Of a stretch of DNA of 64,000 nt, positions 26,757 to 36,167 are shown one piece after another (within the stretch, counting starts at the first letter, position 1; every line of letters begins with the position of its first letter). Source of the stretch: JBGNFV01 sp049645705 (GTDB taxonomy: Bacteria; Bacteroidota; Bacteroidia; Cytophagales; Cyclobacteriaceae). The translations under genes were made by a program, and so were the position numbers. The notes beneath the pieces are model-generated. The model saw only the letters and a list, made by a program, of their open reading frames with translations, searched no databases and was not told the DNA's origin. The stretch lies in NCBI GenBank assembly GCA_049645705.1, contig JBARUK010000055.1, positions 1 to 64,000 on the forward strand, in the 5' to 3' direction.

Positions 26757-27722
26757 TTACTCGTGTCTAAATCTGGGGTTACGCTGAATTTTCTTTCCAG
26801 CGCTAGAAATAGCTGGTAGCGTGTAACTTAGCATCACCTCATGTGACGTAGGACTCTTAGCGCCCTGTGCCTTTATTACATAATCGAAAGCATATCCGAT
26901 CCGCAGCGCGTTTTCTTTTAAAAGTGCTAAACCAAGCATGACATTTGCCGACTCTCCCTGACGAAAAGAGACGCCACCCCAGTATTTATCATCATAGGTA
27001 CCCAGCACACCTATTTCAAAGTTGTAGGTGTTCAGGTCGCTCCGTACGAGAATGCTAGGAACCAGCAGAAGATTGTAGTTGAAATCGTAGTAATACCCGA
27101 AGGTCATGTTCAGATGAGGCTCCAGTCTGTTTCGCAGTTCATTGACCCCGAAGTCAAACTCACTGTTGATAATGTGATCGGCGCCCAGGCCTGCATAAAA
27201 TTTTTCACTCTGATAGTGCACACCGATAGCCATATCGGGGCGGATCTGAGACTCTTGTCCTGAACGCTGAGCCAGAAGAGGGTCATTTTCATCGATAGGT
27301 ACGTACTGATCGAAGTCTATGATCTGGCTAATGGCTCCGGCTCTGATACCAAAACTAAGCTTGGCCTTGTTTACACCTATGTGATAGGCATATGAAGCCT
27401 GGGCTTCCAGATTCTGCATAGCCCCGACCCGGTCACTTACTATATAAGCGCCTACGCCACTCCGGTATCTGAGCACCGGGGTGGTAAATGAAACTATCTG
27501 GGTGGCGGGGGCTCCTCCGTCGGAAAAGGTAGGATTATAATTAAGCCACTGACTCCGGTGCATAGCGGTGATCTTGGTCACGCCTTCTACGCCAGAGTAG
27601 GCCGGGTTATAATAGAGGTAATTGAACATGTATTGGGTGAACTGGGCATCCTGCTGAGCATGACCGGGGGTGAGTCCACCCAATACAAGTATTAATACGA
27701 TCGGTATAAGTATCTTATGCAT
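26757..27722 (-). CDS. T9SS outer-membrane protein, PorP/SprF family
   Basis: The 321-residue protein has a signal peptide (ending GHAQQ) followed by the family start DAQFTQYMFNYLYYNPAYSGVEG, which is diagnostic of PorP/SprF. Alternating hydrophobic strands rich in Tyr and Gly and the terminal RFRHE fit a 14-strand barrel. These proteins work with T9SS, and SprF homologues help deliver or anchor particular cargo. It is encoded just upstream of gldK, as porP is before porKLMN in Porphyromonas, but the 189-bp gap and promoter suggest separate control. Confidence 0.93.
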   Translation of the reverse strand: MHKILIPIVLILVLGGLTPGHAQQDAQFTQYMFNYLYYNPAYSGVEGVTKITAMHRSQWLNYNPTFSDGGAPATQIVSFTTPVLRYRSGVGAYIVSDRVGAMQNLEAQASYAYHIGVNKAKLSFGIRAGAISQIIDFDQYVPIDENDPLLAQRSGQESQIRPDMAIGVHYQSEKFYAGLGADHIINSEFDFGVNELRNRLEPHLNMTFGYYYDFNYNLLLVPSILVRSDLNTYNFEIGVLGTYDDKYWGGVSFRQGESANVMLGLALLKENALRIGYAFDYVIKAQGAKSPTSHEVMLSYTLPAISSAGKKIQRNPRFRHE

Positions 27723-27803
27723 AGTGTCGGATCAGGTAATTACTCCTATACGTATAGACAATTCAGAAGCGCGCCAACCTGCCGAAAAGCCTCTTAAATG
27801 TTC

Positions 27804-27830
27804 TAAAGATACTGTATTCCGAAATTACAA
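27804..27830 (-). promoter_or_regulatory. Weak candidate promoter of porP/sprF
   Basis: The minus strand shows TTG (27830-27828) and TATCTTTA (27811-27804) separated by 16 bp, a seven-of-eight match to TAnnTTTG, about 80 bp before the start codon. Confidence 0.25.
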
Positions 27831-27849
27831 TAAACAGTGGTGTAATAAA

Positions 27850-28635
27850 TTATACACCATTAGCCTTTTTAATGTACAATTCCAGAGCACCTGTCATAGA
27901 GGGGGCATTGGGCTGTGGCGCCTCTATATCCAAAATCATATCATGGTCGAGGACGGCCTTTGCAGTGGTCGGACCAAAGGCTGCCATACGGGTGTCGTTC
28001 TGCGCAAAATCAGGGAAATTAACGAATAGAGAGTTAATTCCAGAGGGACTGTAAAACGCGATGATGTCGTAATAAACCTCCTCAAGATCAGAAAGATCGC
28101 TCGCAACAGTCTTGTAAATTATGGCTTCGGTAAAGTTGTAACCATTGCTTTCAAGAAAATCGGGGATATCATTTTTTCTGATATTCGAGCAGGGGAAGAT
28201 GTACTTTTCGTTCTTATGCTTTTTAAGAATTTCGAGAAGATCCTGCGCGGTCCGGTGTCCGGTAAAGATTTTACGCTTCCTGACTACGATATATTTCTGC
28301 AGATAATTGGCGGTCTGCTCAGAAATACAAAAGTACTTCATATCCGCGGGAAGCTCGACCTTACTTTCAGAGCATAGTCTGAAAAAATGATCCACTGCAT
28401 TACGACTGGTAAAAATTACCGCCGTATGCTTGAGGATATCAATTTTTTGCTGTCTGAACTCCTTCAGCGATACGGGATCGATCTGAATGAAGGGACGGAA
28501 GTCGATCTTCAGTCCGTATTTTTCAGCTAACGCAAAATAAGGTGATTTCTGGTCAGTAGGTTCAGGCTGTGAAACTAATATGGTTTCAACTTTTTTAAGC
28601 CTGTCTTTCAAGGTTTTAGACATACCTGCACTCAT
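27850..28635 (-). CDS. hemD: Uroporphyrinogen-III synthase
   Basis: The 261-residue protein resembles HemD: an N-terminal strand ETILVSQPEP, then FRPFIQIDPV, AVIFTSRNAVDHFF, and in the second half KYIFPCSNIRKNDIPDFLESNG, IIAFYSPSGINSLFVNFP and MAAFGPTTAKAVLDHD. These two-domain Rossmann-like segments are typical; the family is poorly conserved overall. It closes hydroxymethylbilane to uroporphyrinogen III in haem synthesis. The ATG at 28635 is used; a second ATG four codons later (28623) is possible. It follows the DUF4271 gene by 30 bp, an association common in Bacteroidota. Confidence 0.85.
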   Translation of the reverse strand: MSAGMSKTLKDRLKKVETILVSQPEPTDQKSPYFALAEKYGLKIDFRPFIQIDPVSLKEFRQQKIDILKHTAVIFTSRNAVDHFFRLCSESKVELPADMKYFCISEQTANYLQKYIVVRKRKIFTGHRTAQDLLEILKKHKNEKYIFPCSNIRKNDIPDFLESNGYNFTEAIIYKTVASDLSDLEEVYYDIIAFYSPSGINSLFVNFPDFAQNDTRMAAFGPTTAKAVLDHDMILDIEAPQPNAPSMTGALELYIKKANGV

Positions 28636-28665
28636 CTATTGATCGAGCAAACGAAATGTTTGGTA

Positions 28666-29853
28666 TTATTTCAACAAGAACTTCAAAGCCACTACTAGAG
28701 GGGCTATTTCAGTGGTGCAAAGGTAAGAAAATAAATGAACAAATTTAAAACCTGAATTACTAGCCAGTTTGAAATACACCAGCACCACTCGAATTATCGC
28801 GCTGGCTATCAGCAAGTAAACACAATGTGTGACGGTAAGCCCAAGAGGAACATCTGAAAGGAAAATCACTACCAGTAAAAGGTATATAATGGAAAAAAAT
28901 ACGAGAGATATACGTATGTAGTCAATGAAATGAACAATAACCAGGTTTCTGAGGTCAAAAATAGCCCCCATATTTATGAGCAAAAGATATTTTGCTATCA
29001 ATAGTAAAAAAACACCTGCAGTAAATAAAAGAAATATAATAAGTGCCTCGCTATACCCTGTGAAGTGTATAAAATCGAAAAAGGGTGAGTCAGGCCTGAA
29101 GAAGTGCTTGACACTAAAAAAGATCAGGCTGAACAAATAGCAATAAATGACAAAGAACATGAGGTTCTCCCGAGTAAAAGGACGGTTCTTCAGAATATTT
29201 TCTTCACGCAGCCTGAAGGCAAACGCTCTTATGTAACTAAAAAACTCCCTGTAGGCCTTGTCATATACATTGTATCCGATAGCAAGAAGTATGAGCCACC
29301 CAATGGAAAGGGTTATGAATACCTCCCTGAAATAGCTTTGCTCGCGGTCTGCCAGGTTGAGAAATGTGTTTTCGTCTGATAATCCCAGACTGGCCAGCAG
29401 TGTCTCACGGGTAACGAGGGTTTCGGACAGGTCGGCAGGCTTCAGTTCGTTGAAGATAGTTACAAACAAACTATCTGAATGATACTTATTCGCCAGGCTA
29501 TCTATATTGAGACCATAATATCCCTGATCGGGAAAATAGCCGGCGAGGGTATTATCAATGAACAGATAGGTATCGGACTGCAAATGTAGCTGAAGTGAAT
29601 ACGGACTGTAACGATCGGCGTCGAGATAGAAGCTTATACTGCTCTTTGCCGCTTCACTACCAGTAAAATATGGGCGGTAGCTTTCGTAAGCATCGTCGTA
29701 GGTGACCCAATACCTTTTAAGATCGTGTATGACCATAGCCTGGTTATCAGGCCCGGTGAGGTTAGAGCTCTGAGCATAGACCCTGGCAAAAGGCGCCACA
29801 AGCACTGCAATAACAAAAACACACCTACATAAAACCTTAGCTATGTGCATCAT
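28666..29853 (-). CDS. DUF4271 membrane protein
   Basis: The 395-residue protein has a signal peptide (to about residue 27), a periplasmic domain (about 28-180) and then six or so hydrophobic segments (for example LSIGWLILLAIGYNVY, ENLMFFVIYCYLFSLIFF, ALIIFLLFTAGVFLLLIAKYLLL) to the C-terminus. The membrane part has the features of DUF4271, a Bacteroidota family usually encoded beside hemD. Its biochemical role is unknown to me. It starts ATG-ATG; the first is used. Confidence 0.75.
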   Translation of the reverse strand: MMHIAKVLCRCVFVIAVLVAPFARVYAQSSNLTGPDNQAMVIHDLKRYWVTYDDAYESYRPYFTGSEAAKSSISFYLDADRYSPYSLQLHLQSDTYLFIDNTLAGYFPDQGYYGLNIDSLANKYHSDSLFVTIFNELKPADLSETLVTRETLLASLGLSDENTFLNLADREQSYFREVFITLSIGWLILLAIGYNVYDKAYREFFSYIRAFAFRLREENILKNRPFTRENLMFFVIYCYLFSLIFFSVKHFFRPDSPFFDFIHFTGYSEALIIFLLFTAGVFLLLIAKYLLLINMGAIFDLRNLVIVHFIDYIRISLVFFSIIYLLLVVIFLSDVPLGLTVTHCVYLLIASAIIRVVLVYFKLASNSGFKFVHLFSYLCTTEIAPLVVALKFLLK

Positions 29854-29976
29854 ATGGAGTAAAAATACGTCTAAACACTATGACGACAAACTTCACGTAA
29901 TATTTAGCTATCAATAAAATCTTTGTGCATTTGTTTTCAGAGAGACCGGAGGCAATGTATTTTTACGCAAAAAACA

Positions 29977-31113
29977 GTGGCTGGTATCTATATTCATATT
30001 CCCTTCTGTCGAAAAGCCTGCCATTACTGTGACTTTCACTTTAGCACAAATCTCACTTACCGGGCTGAGATGGTAAAAGCCCTGATAAGGGAAATCCAGC
30101 TTCAGCAAAACTTCCTGGAAGGAAAGCCGGTGGAAACGATCTATTTTGGAGGCGGGACGCCTTCTGTGCTCAGTGCGGGGGAGATATCTGATCTTATATC
30201 GATGATCTATGGCTTGCATACTGTGGCGGAACGCCCTGAGATCACCCTGGAGGCAAACCCGGATGACCTGGCTCTCCCATACATGTCTGATATAAGGCAA
30301 GCGGGTGTAAACAGGTTGAGTATAGGCACGCAGTCTTTTCATGAAGAACTACTGCGCTTTATGAACAGATCGCATACGGCTGAGCAGTCTGTCCGCTCGG
30401 TTGAGGATGCCCGGAGCGCAGGCTTCGATAACCTCAATATGGACCTGATATATGCGGTACCGGCAGGCAGTACGGCAATGTGGCATAAGGACCTGGAGCT
30501 GATGATGGCTGTTCGCCCGGAGCATATTTCGGCTTATCATCTTACGATAGAGGAGAAAACGGTATTTGGCAATTGGTACGATAAGGGGAAAATAGACCTG
30601 CCTGAGGAGGACCAGAGTATAGCGCAGTATAACCTGCTTTCAGATACTCTCCGCGCTAATGGTTATGACCATTACGAGGTATCTAATTTTGCCCAGCCCG
30701 GGTTTCGCTCGCAACACAATGGCTCTTATTGGAAAGGAAAACACTACCTGGGCATAGGACCGGGAGCTCACTCTTATAATGGAAAAATGAGGCAGTACAA
30801 CGTATCGCATAATATACGGTACATGCGGGCTCTGGAGGATGACAAGCTTACTTATGAAAAAGAAATACTAACGCGCGAAAACAAAATAAATGAATATCTG
30901 CTGACTGGCCTCAGAACACTGAACGGAATAGATGAAAAAGTGATGGCAGACCGGTTCGGATATAGTTTTACGGAGCAGGAAAAAGATTATTTGCGAAAGC
31001 TGAGGCATAAAGAGAAGATCCTTTACAAAAATGACCGGTGGGTGCTGACTGAGAAAGGCTTTTTGCTGGCAGATCAAATAGCGGAAGATTTATTTACTGA
31101 AGATCATGATTGA
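29977..31113 (+). CDS. hemW: Radical SAM haem chaperone HemW
   Basis: The 378-residue product begins MAGIYIHIPFC from a GTG at 29977, the usual start of Bacteroidota HemW; a longer frame from TTG 29923 would add 18 residues that are not conserved. The iron-sulfur motif is Cys11-x3-Cys15-x2-Cys18 (FCRKACHYCDF), as in HemW and coproporphyrinogen dehydrogenases. YFGGGTPSVL, LEANPDD and RLSIGTQSF are the following SAM-binding segments. HemW carries haem to acceptor proteins rather than oxidising coproporphyrinogen. The stop overlaps the next gene by 8 bp. Confidence 0.92.
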   Translation: MAGIYIHIPFCRKACHYCDFHFSTNLTYRAEMVKALIREIQLQQNFLEGKPVETIYFGGGTPSVLSAGEISDLISMIYGLHTVAERPEITLEANPDDLALPYMSDIRQAGVNRLSIGTQSFHEELLRFMNRSHTAEQSVRSVEDARSAGFDNLNMDLIYAVPAGSTAMWHKDLELMMAVRPEHISAYHLTIEEKTVFGNWYDKGKIDLPEEDQSIAQYNLLSDTLRANGYDHYEVSNFAQPGFRSQHNGSYWKGKHYLGIGPGAHSYNGKMRQYNVSHNIRYMRALEDDKLTYEKEILTRENKINEYLLTGLRTLNGIDEKVMADRFGYSFTEQEKDYLRKLRHKEKILYKNDRWVLTEKGFLLADQIAEDLFTEDHD

Positions 31114-31870
31114 GAGATGTACTGTACAGATAAAGGGTAAGGAATATAATATTGATCTGACACTTCCCCTGGACATAAGCCTTCCTCTTCATGAAGGCGA
31201 TGAGAACCCTAACTGTTACTGGGCAGAACCTCCCGTATTTGAAACGGTACGAGCCGGTGATTTTATAGGCAGTGTGGCAGAAGGCGGGCCGGTAAACTAC
31301 CAAAGGATTTGTATAACCCCTCATGGAAACGGAACTCATACGGAAGGCAGAGCACATATTGAGAAAGAAATATCTTCTACGGTAAATAATTCATTGAAAA
31401 AATTTATCTTTATATGTGAATTAATCTCTGTAGAGCCTGAATTATCCAGTAATGATGATTTGGTAGTGACTGAAAAGATACTCAGAGAGGCATTGATACA
31501 TAAGGATGCTGAAGCTGTAGCTATCAGAACACTGCCCAACGACCCCGCAAAACGGGTACGGAAATACTCGGGAAGCAACCCTCCATATTTTACCGAAGAG
31601 GCAATAGCCTTCCTGGTTAAATCCGGAGTCAGACATTTACTAACCGACCTGCCAAGTATAGACAAGGAAGCAGACGAAGGTAAGCTGGCAGGGCACAGGG
31701 CATTCTGGGATCCGAATGGTAATAAAAGGGACAATTGTACAATTACAGAATTAATATTTGTCTCCGATGAGATTACAGACGGACTCTATCTGCTGAATTT
31801 GCAAGTTTGTAGTCTGGAAGCCGATGCAGTGCCCAGCAAGCCTGTTTTGTATTATTTATACAAAAATTAG
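31106..31870 (+). CDS. Cyclase-family metal hydrolase (kynurenine-formamidase-like)
   Basis: The 254-residue protein carries the family motif H73-G-N-G-T-H78-T-E80 (TPHGNGTHTEGRAHIE), which supplies metal ligands in the cyclase/formamidase superfamily (PF04199). Other conserved parts are the start IDLTLPLDISLPLHEGD and, later, HLLTDLPSIDKEADEGKLAGHRAFW. The true substrate is not readable; kynurenine formamidase is one possibility, but no tryptophan-degradation gene is nearby. It overlaps the end of hemW. Confidence 0.85.
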   Translation: MIERCTVQIKGKEYNIDLTLPLDISLPLHEGDENPNCYWAEPPVFETVRAGDFIGSVAEGGPVNYQRICITPHGNGTHTEGRAHIEKEISSTVNNSLKKFIFICELISVEPELSSNDDLVVTEKILREALIHKDAEAVAIRTLPNDPAKRVRKYSGSNPPYFTEEAIAFLVKSGVRHLLTDLPSIDKEADEGKLAGHRAFWDPNGNKRDNCTITELIFVSDEITDGLYLLNLQVCSLEADAVPSKPVLYYLYKN

Positions 31871-31898
31871 TACAATGATTTTAAAGCTAGAATTTTAT

Positions 31899-31906
31899 GT
31901 ATATTT
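31899..31906 (+). promoter_or_regulatory. Candidate -7 promoter element
   Basis: TATATTTG matches TAnnTTTG exactly and lies 24 bp before the ATG at 31930. It overlaps the upstream in-frame ATG (31897), which argues that the downstream ATG is the real start. No TTG at the proper -33 spacing was seen. Confidence 0.4.
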
Positions 31907-31929
31907 GCGCGGATGAAAAGCCTAGTCGT

Positions 31930-32295
31930 ATGACCAGCGAGGAAAAAAAAGCCTTCTTACTGTTGAAGTCTGTTATATTTCACTACCACGGACTTGATGA
32001 GGACGAGCAGAAAATTCTGGACGAAACCGCGCGTGACCTCGAAGCTACTAACGAGTTGGGTTGGGCCAACGAATTTATAGCCACAGATTATATTACAGCA
32101 TTTGACCGTGCCAGGGAATACCTTAATGATGTTATCGGCCCTTTGGAAAAGGACAAACGTCTTTCCTATCTAGACATGGTCTGGAAGGCTAACAATCAAA
32201 AGGGTTATATAACGGAAATGGAAGCGACAGCTATGTTGAAGCTTGCGAAGGACTGGCAGGTGGAAGGGGATTTGATCGCCATGATCAGAAAATAA
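31930..32295 (+). CDS. Conserved-looking small cytoplasmic protein
   Basis: The 121-residue product (MTSEEKKAFLLLKSVIFHYHGLDEDEQKILDETA...) is acidic and predicted helical, with no signal peptide or cysteine-rich site. Protein-like composition continues through AREYLNDVIGPLEKDKRLSYLDMVWKANNQKGYITEMEATAMLKLAKDW, reminiscent of TerB-type or tellurite-resistance helical bundles, but this is only an impression. An ATG 11 codons upstream overlaps a promoter-like element, so the ATG at 31930 was taken. It sits 26 bp before the M1 peptidase gene, probably in one operon. Confidence 0.65.
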   Translation: MTSEEKKAFLLLKSVIFHYHGLDEDEQKILDETARDLEATNELGWANEFIATDYITAFDRAREYLNDVIGPLEKDKRLSYLDMVWKANNQKGYITEMEATAMLKLAKDWQVEGDLIAMIRK

Positions 32296-32321
32296 GGCGG
32301 AAGTCATTCCGTTTCTCATGT

Positions 32322-33923
32322 ATGAGATATATCATCCTCTGCATACTCAGCCTGCTTTCATTTCAGGTTTTATCTCAATCTCTCTTTTCCCCTTCTGATA
32401 CACTGAAGGGTGGCCTGCGGCCAGAGAGAACGTCATATGACGTTCATTACTATGACTTGGAAGTGGAAGTTTTCCCGGAAGAAAAAGCTCTTTCCGGAAG
32501 CAGTACTATTCATTTTACTGCCAAAGAGTCTACCCGCCGTATACAGGTCGACCTGTTTTCCAATCTCCAGGTAACAGACATAGTTTCTGCCACACCCATT
32601 GCTTCTTATGAGCGCCTCTACGGTGCTATTTTCATAAACTTCAAGGAGAATCTTCCTCCTGGAAGCACTCACTCTGTAAAAATAGACTATAAGGGTGAGC
32701 CCCATGAAGCTATAAAAGCTCCGTGGGACGGAGGTTTCTCCTGGAAAAAGGATAAGCTGGACCGCCACTGGATAGCTACTTCGGTACAGGGTGAAGGGGC
32801 CAGCCTTTGGTGGCCGGTAAAGGAGCACCTCTCTGATGAGCCTGACAGCGTCTCTATTACCTGTACTGTTCCGGAAGGCCTTACCTGCGTTTCTAACGGT
32901 AACCTCCAAAGCCAGTCTACCAAAGATGGTAAAAGCACTTTTACGTGGTGCGTAGCTAATCCTATTAATGTGTATAATGTCGCCCTGAACATTGGCCACT
33001 ACGTAACTATCGAAGATACTATACACGAAGACAAGGGGCCTTTGCCAGCTTCTTATTATGTGCTGGACTACCATGAGCAAAAGGCCCGCGAAGCTTTCCC
33101 CGGACAAGTAGATGAAATGTTCGATCATTTTAACCGGATTCTGGGACCTTACCCTTTTCCTGAAGATGGGTTTGCCCTGGTGGAGGTGCCATACTGGGGC
33201 ATGGAACATCAGAGTGCAGTGGCCTATGGAAATAGATTCGTAATTAATGATTATGGCTTTGACTTTATACTTATACACGAATCAGGACACGAGTACTTTG
33301 GCAACAGCATAACTGCGCCGGACCCGGCTGAACTCTGGATACATGAGGCTTTTACTACCTACCTGGAGGTGCTATTTCTGGAGAGCAGGGACGGATATAG
33401 GAAGAGTATCGAATATCTGCAGACTAAAAAGCCGCTTATAGAAAACAACCGCCCGGTACTGGGACCGAAAGGTGTGTACTTTGCAGAATGGACAGATGCA
33501 GATATGTACTACAAGGGTGCCTGGATGCTGCAAAGTCTGCGGCACACGATAAATGGCGGCGATGACAAATGGTACGGCCTGATTCGTGACTTCTATCAGA
33601 CCTTTAAAGGCCGAACGGTAGATACGGATATGGTGATCAGCTTTTTCGAGCAGCAATCAGGAATGTCTCTGCGCAGTATTTTCAGCCATTTTCTGACGGA
33701 GCTCGATCCGCCTCACCTACAGTATAAGCGTGAAGGTAAAAACTTAAGTTACCGTTGGTTGAATACTGATGACGGGTTCAATATGCCGGTAGAGATACTG
33801 GCGGGCAGAAAGTCTGTCAGGTTATACCCGACTACCCAGTGGCAAACTACTAAGCTACCAAAGGGTAGTGAGGTAAAGTGGTCTGACGACAAGTTTTATT
33901 TTACTGAAGAGAAAACCGACTAA
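32322..33923 (+). CDS. M1 family zinc metallopeptidase, exported
   Basis: The 533-residue protein has a signal peptide (residues 1-19, FQVLSQ). The gluzincin site is complete: His319-Glu320-x-x-His323 (HESGH) and, 18 residues on, Glu342 (WIHEAF). The substrate-recognition segment appears as GMEHQSAVAYGN in place of GAMEN. Length is short for M1 because the C-terminal ARM-type domain is reduced, as in several Bacteroidota secreted M1 proteins. It should act as a periplasmic or surface aminopeptidase. Its stop is 4 bp from that of the convergent response regulator. Confidence 0.9.
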   Translation: MRYIILCILSLLSFQVLSQSLFSPSDTLKGGLRPERTSYDVHYYDLEVEVFPEEKALSGSSTIHFTAKESTRRIQVDLFSNLQVTDIVSATPIASYERLYGAIFINFKENLPPGSTHSVKIDYKGEPHEAIKAPWDGGFSWKKDKLDRHWIATSVQGEGASLWWPVKEHLSDEPDSVSITCTVPEGLTCVSNGNLQSQSTKDGKSTFTWCVANPINVYNVALNIGHYVTIEDTIHEDKGPLPASYYVLDYHEQKAREAFPGQVDEMFDHFNRILGPYPFPEDGFALVEVPYWGMEHQSAVAYGNRFVINDYGFDFILIHESGHEYFGNSITAPDPAELWIHEAFTTYLEVLFLESRDGYRKSIEYLQTKKPLIENNRPVLGPKGVYFAEWTDADMYYKGAWMLQSLRHTINGGDDKWYGLIRDFYQTFKGRTVDTDMVISFFEQQSGMSLRSIFSHFLTELDPPHLQYKREGKNLSYRWLNTDDGFNMPVEILAGRKSVRLYPTTQWQTTKLPKGSEVKWSDDKFYFTEEKTD

Positions 33924-33927
33924 GTAG

Positions 33928-34650
33928 CTACAGGCTCATCATATCTTTAAACTTGGCGGCCTGTCTGCGGCTTACTTCTACTTTTTCACCCCCCCTGAGC
34001 TTAACCATAAGGCCCCCGTTAAACCAGGTTTCTATGCCTTCTACCCATTCGAGATTGATGATATGTTTGCGGCTTACTCTGAAGAACATGCGGTCGTCTA
34101 GCCTTTCATCAAGTGCATTGAGCGACTTGTGGATCATAGGCTTGAACTTTTCAAAGTACACTTTGATGTAGTTACCGTCGGATTCGAACAGCCTTACATC
34201 GGATAGCTTTACAAACCAGCACTTGTCCCCGTCTTTCACAAAAACCTGGTCATTTGTACTCAGCTTTTTACCGGAGTCATCTGCCTTCTTACCGTTCTCA
34301 CTTTTCTGAACGGATAGCTTCTTAAGGGCTTCTGAGAGCCGTTCGGGCTGTACTGGCTTAAGGAGATAATCCAGTGCATTGACTTCAAAGGCTTTGAGTG
34401 CATACTCATCGTAGGCTGTAGTAAAGATCACCTTTGGTACTGTATCCAACTCTTCCAGCAATTCAAATCCGGTTTTACCAGGCATTTGTATATCCAGGAA
34501 AATCAGATCGGGTTTTAGCTCTTTGATCTTTTCGGCACCATCATCAGCATTTACAGCCTCACCTATGAGCTCTATCTCTTTATGATCTGCCAGCAGATTG
34601 CTAAGTTCTTTACGTGCCAGTCTTTCATCATCTATAATGATTGCTTTCAT
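33928..34650 (-). CDS. LytTR-family response regulator
   Basis: The 240-residue protein has an N-terminal receiver domain with acidic pair D7-D8, phospho-acceptor Asp53 (LIFLDIQMPG), Thr in FTTAYDEYA and Lys in LLKPVQ. The C-terminal LytTR DNA-binding domain spans about residues 130-235 (VRLFESDGNYIKVYF, FRVSRKHIINLEWVEGIE, VSRRQAAKFKDMM). It lies 14 bp after the sensor kinase gene and must be its partner. Targets are not known. Confidence 0.95.
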   Translation of the reverse strand: MKAIIIDDERLARKELSNLLADHKEIELIGEAVNADDGAEKIKELKPDLIFLDIQMPGKTGFELLEELDTVPKVIFTTAYDEYALKAFEVNALDYLLKPVQPERLSEALKKLSVQKSENGKKADDSGKKLSTNDQVFVKDGDKCWFVKLSDVRLFESDGNYIKVYFEKFKPMIHKSLNALDERLDDRMFFRVSRKHIINLEWVEGIETWFNGGLMVKLRGGEKVEVSRRQAAKFKDMMSL

Positions 34651-34664
34651 GTGTATAAGGTTTT

Positions 34665-35717
34665 TTATCGTTCTCTTTTGGGAATGACCACTTCTGTGAG
34701 TACGGTCTGCGTATCTTCATTTTTAATGCTGAAGGACGCCGCAGAGCCGAAGATTAGCCGCAGCCGCTGCTTGGTATTATCAAGGCCATAGCCACTATGT
34801 GGCCGGGTAACACCGTTTTTGTACTGCCCGCTATTCCGTATCTGGATGATCATTTTTTCATCGTCCAATATAGTGGTACCTACGGTAATATTGCCACCTT
34901 GTACCAGTGAGCTGATGCCATGTTTGATGCCGTTCTCTACCAGGGTCTGTATCATGAGCGGGGGTACGTCGAAATTTCCCGAGCGCGGGTCGAGGTCAAA
35001 GTCGATCTTCAGACGCTCCTCGAAGCGGATACTTTCCAGCTCCAGGTAGTCAACTACTGTTTTCATCTCCACATCAAATGGAATCAGCCGTTTCTTATCT
35101 GTGATAAGGCTGCTTCGCAGGATATTACTTAATTGGGTAATGGCATTCTTGCTTTTGCGGGGGTCCTCATCTACCAGTGCGCGGATACTGTTAAGCGCAT
35201 TGAATATGAAATGAGGGTTGAGCTGGCTCTTTAGCTTATTCAGTTCCATCTCATTGATTACGGCTTCGTATTTCAGGGTCTGGTTATAATTCTGCACATA
35301 GTGGTACATGAAGTAGATCAAAGACCAGAGGAAATACAATGTGGCGTTAGAGAGTGTAGAACCAAGTATCTGCAGCATGGCCTCTGTGTCCCAGCCAATA
35401 CTGTTATTGAACTGACCAATAACCACATACTGTAACAACTGAAAGGAATAGCTCAGGACACCGAGTATCAGACAAATCAGCAATACTCTGGGAATAAGGC
35501 GCGGCAGCATAAGCTGCAGCCAGCCCCAGCGTATGATGAGCTTCCTGTACATGTGAGTAGAGAATATGAAGAATGCGGTGACGGGCACGAGCATGACCAG
35601 CTCCGGGAGGTTCATGCGCCCGCCCATGGTCAGAAATATGGTCTGGATGAGCATATAAAATGACCATCCGCCTATCTGACAAATCCAGTAATTTTTCTTT
35701 TTGTCTACCACTGTCAC
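34665..35717 (-). CDS. LytS-type sensor histidine kinase
   Basis: The 350-residue protein starts at GTG 35715-35717. Four membrane helices (about 14-30, 40-54, 76-100 and 120-140) lead into a His_kinase domain (PF06580) with His169 in LNPHFIFNALNSIRAL and a HATPase segment (QTLVENGIKHGI, then HSGYGLDNTKQRLRL). No large sensory domain is present, so the membrane region probably senses the signal. It is preceded by a small membrane protein whose stop is 3 bp away. Confidence 0.93.
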   Translation of the reverse strand: MTVVDKKKNYWICQIGGWSFYMLIQTIFLTMGGRMNLPELVMLVPVTAFFIFSTHMYRKLIIRWGWLQLMLPRLIPRVLLICLILGVLSYSFQLLQYVVIGQFNNSIGWDTEAMLQILGSTLSNATLYFLWSLIYFMYHYVQNYNQTLKYEAVINEMELNKLKSQLNPHFIFNALNSIRALVDEDPRKSKNAITQLSNILRSSLITDKKRLIPFDVEMKTVVDYLELESIRFEERLKIDFDLDPRSGNFDVPPLMIQTLVENGIKHGISSLVQGGNITVGTTILDDEKMIIQIRNSGQYKNGVTRPHSGYGLDNTKQRLRLIFGSAASFSIKNEDTQTVLTEVVIPKRER

Positions 35718-35720
35718 TCG

Positions 35721-36068
35721 CTAACTATTCTTATCACTTCCTCCAAGGATAAGCAATGCACCTAATACGAGATAGAAAAAACCGAGTATTCCCCATAACC
35801 ATTTGGAATACGTATTATCTACCTGGTGGTAAATGTAGGCAGCAGCGCCTATCATAATGGCATTACTCATTTGGATGCTCACATCTACCATGCGGGTGCC
35901 TGCCCCGGGATACAGGACAAGTCTGCCCAGATTAAGCACCGCAAGGACTCCGAGGGCTACGACCATTGTGGTGATGCCCATACTCCAAAAATCGATCAGA
36001 CCTATAATCAGAAAAATGAAGGTGAGGCCGTACACTTTACTTTGCTTAGATCTTCCCGTATTGTTCAT
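35721..36068 (-). CDS. Small four-helix membrane protein before a two-component pair
   Basis: The 115-residue protein has four hydrophobic segments (YGLTFIFLIIGLIDFW, GITTMVVALGVLAVLNLG, NAIMIGAAAYIYHQV and WLWGILGFFYLVLGALLILGG). I do not recognise the family. Its stop is 3 bp before the kinase start, so it is almost certainly co-transcribed and may be an accessory sensor or regulator of the kinase; this is inferred from context only. Confidence 0.65.
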   Translation of the reverse strand: MNNTGRSKQSKVYGLTFIFLIIGLIDFWSMGITTMVVALGVLAVLNLGRLVLYPGAGTRMVDVSIQMSNAIMIGAAAYIYHQVDNTYSKWLWGILGFFYLVLGALLILGGSDKNS

Positions 36069-36167
36069 AGACGGTTGCCCGGGTTATTCGCTTAAACTGG
36101 CTATGTCAATGTACGCAGAAATGAAAAACGGAGGTTTAATTATTATATCAGTGGCGGTGAGTGACTG

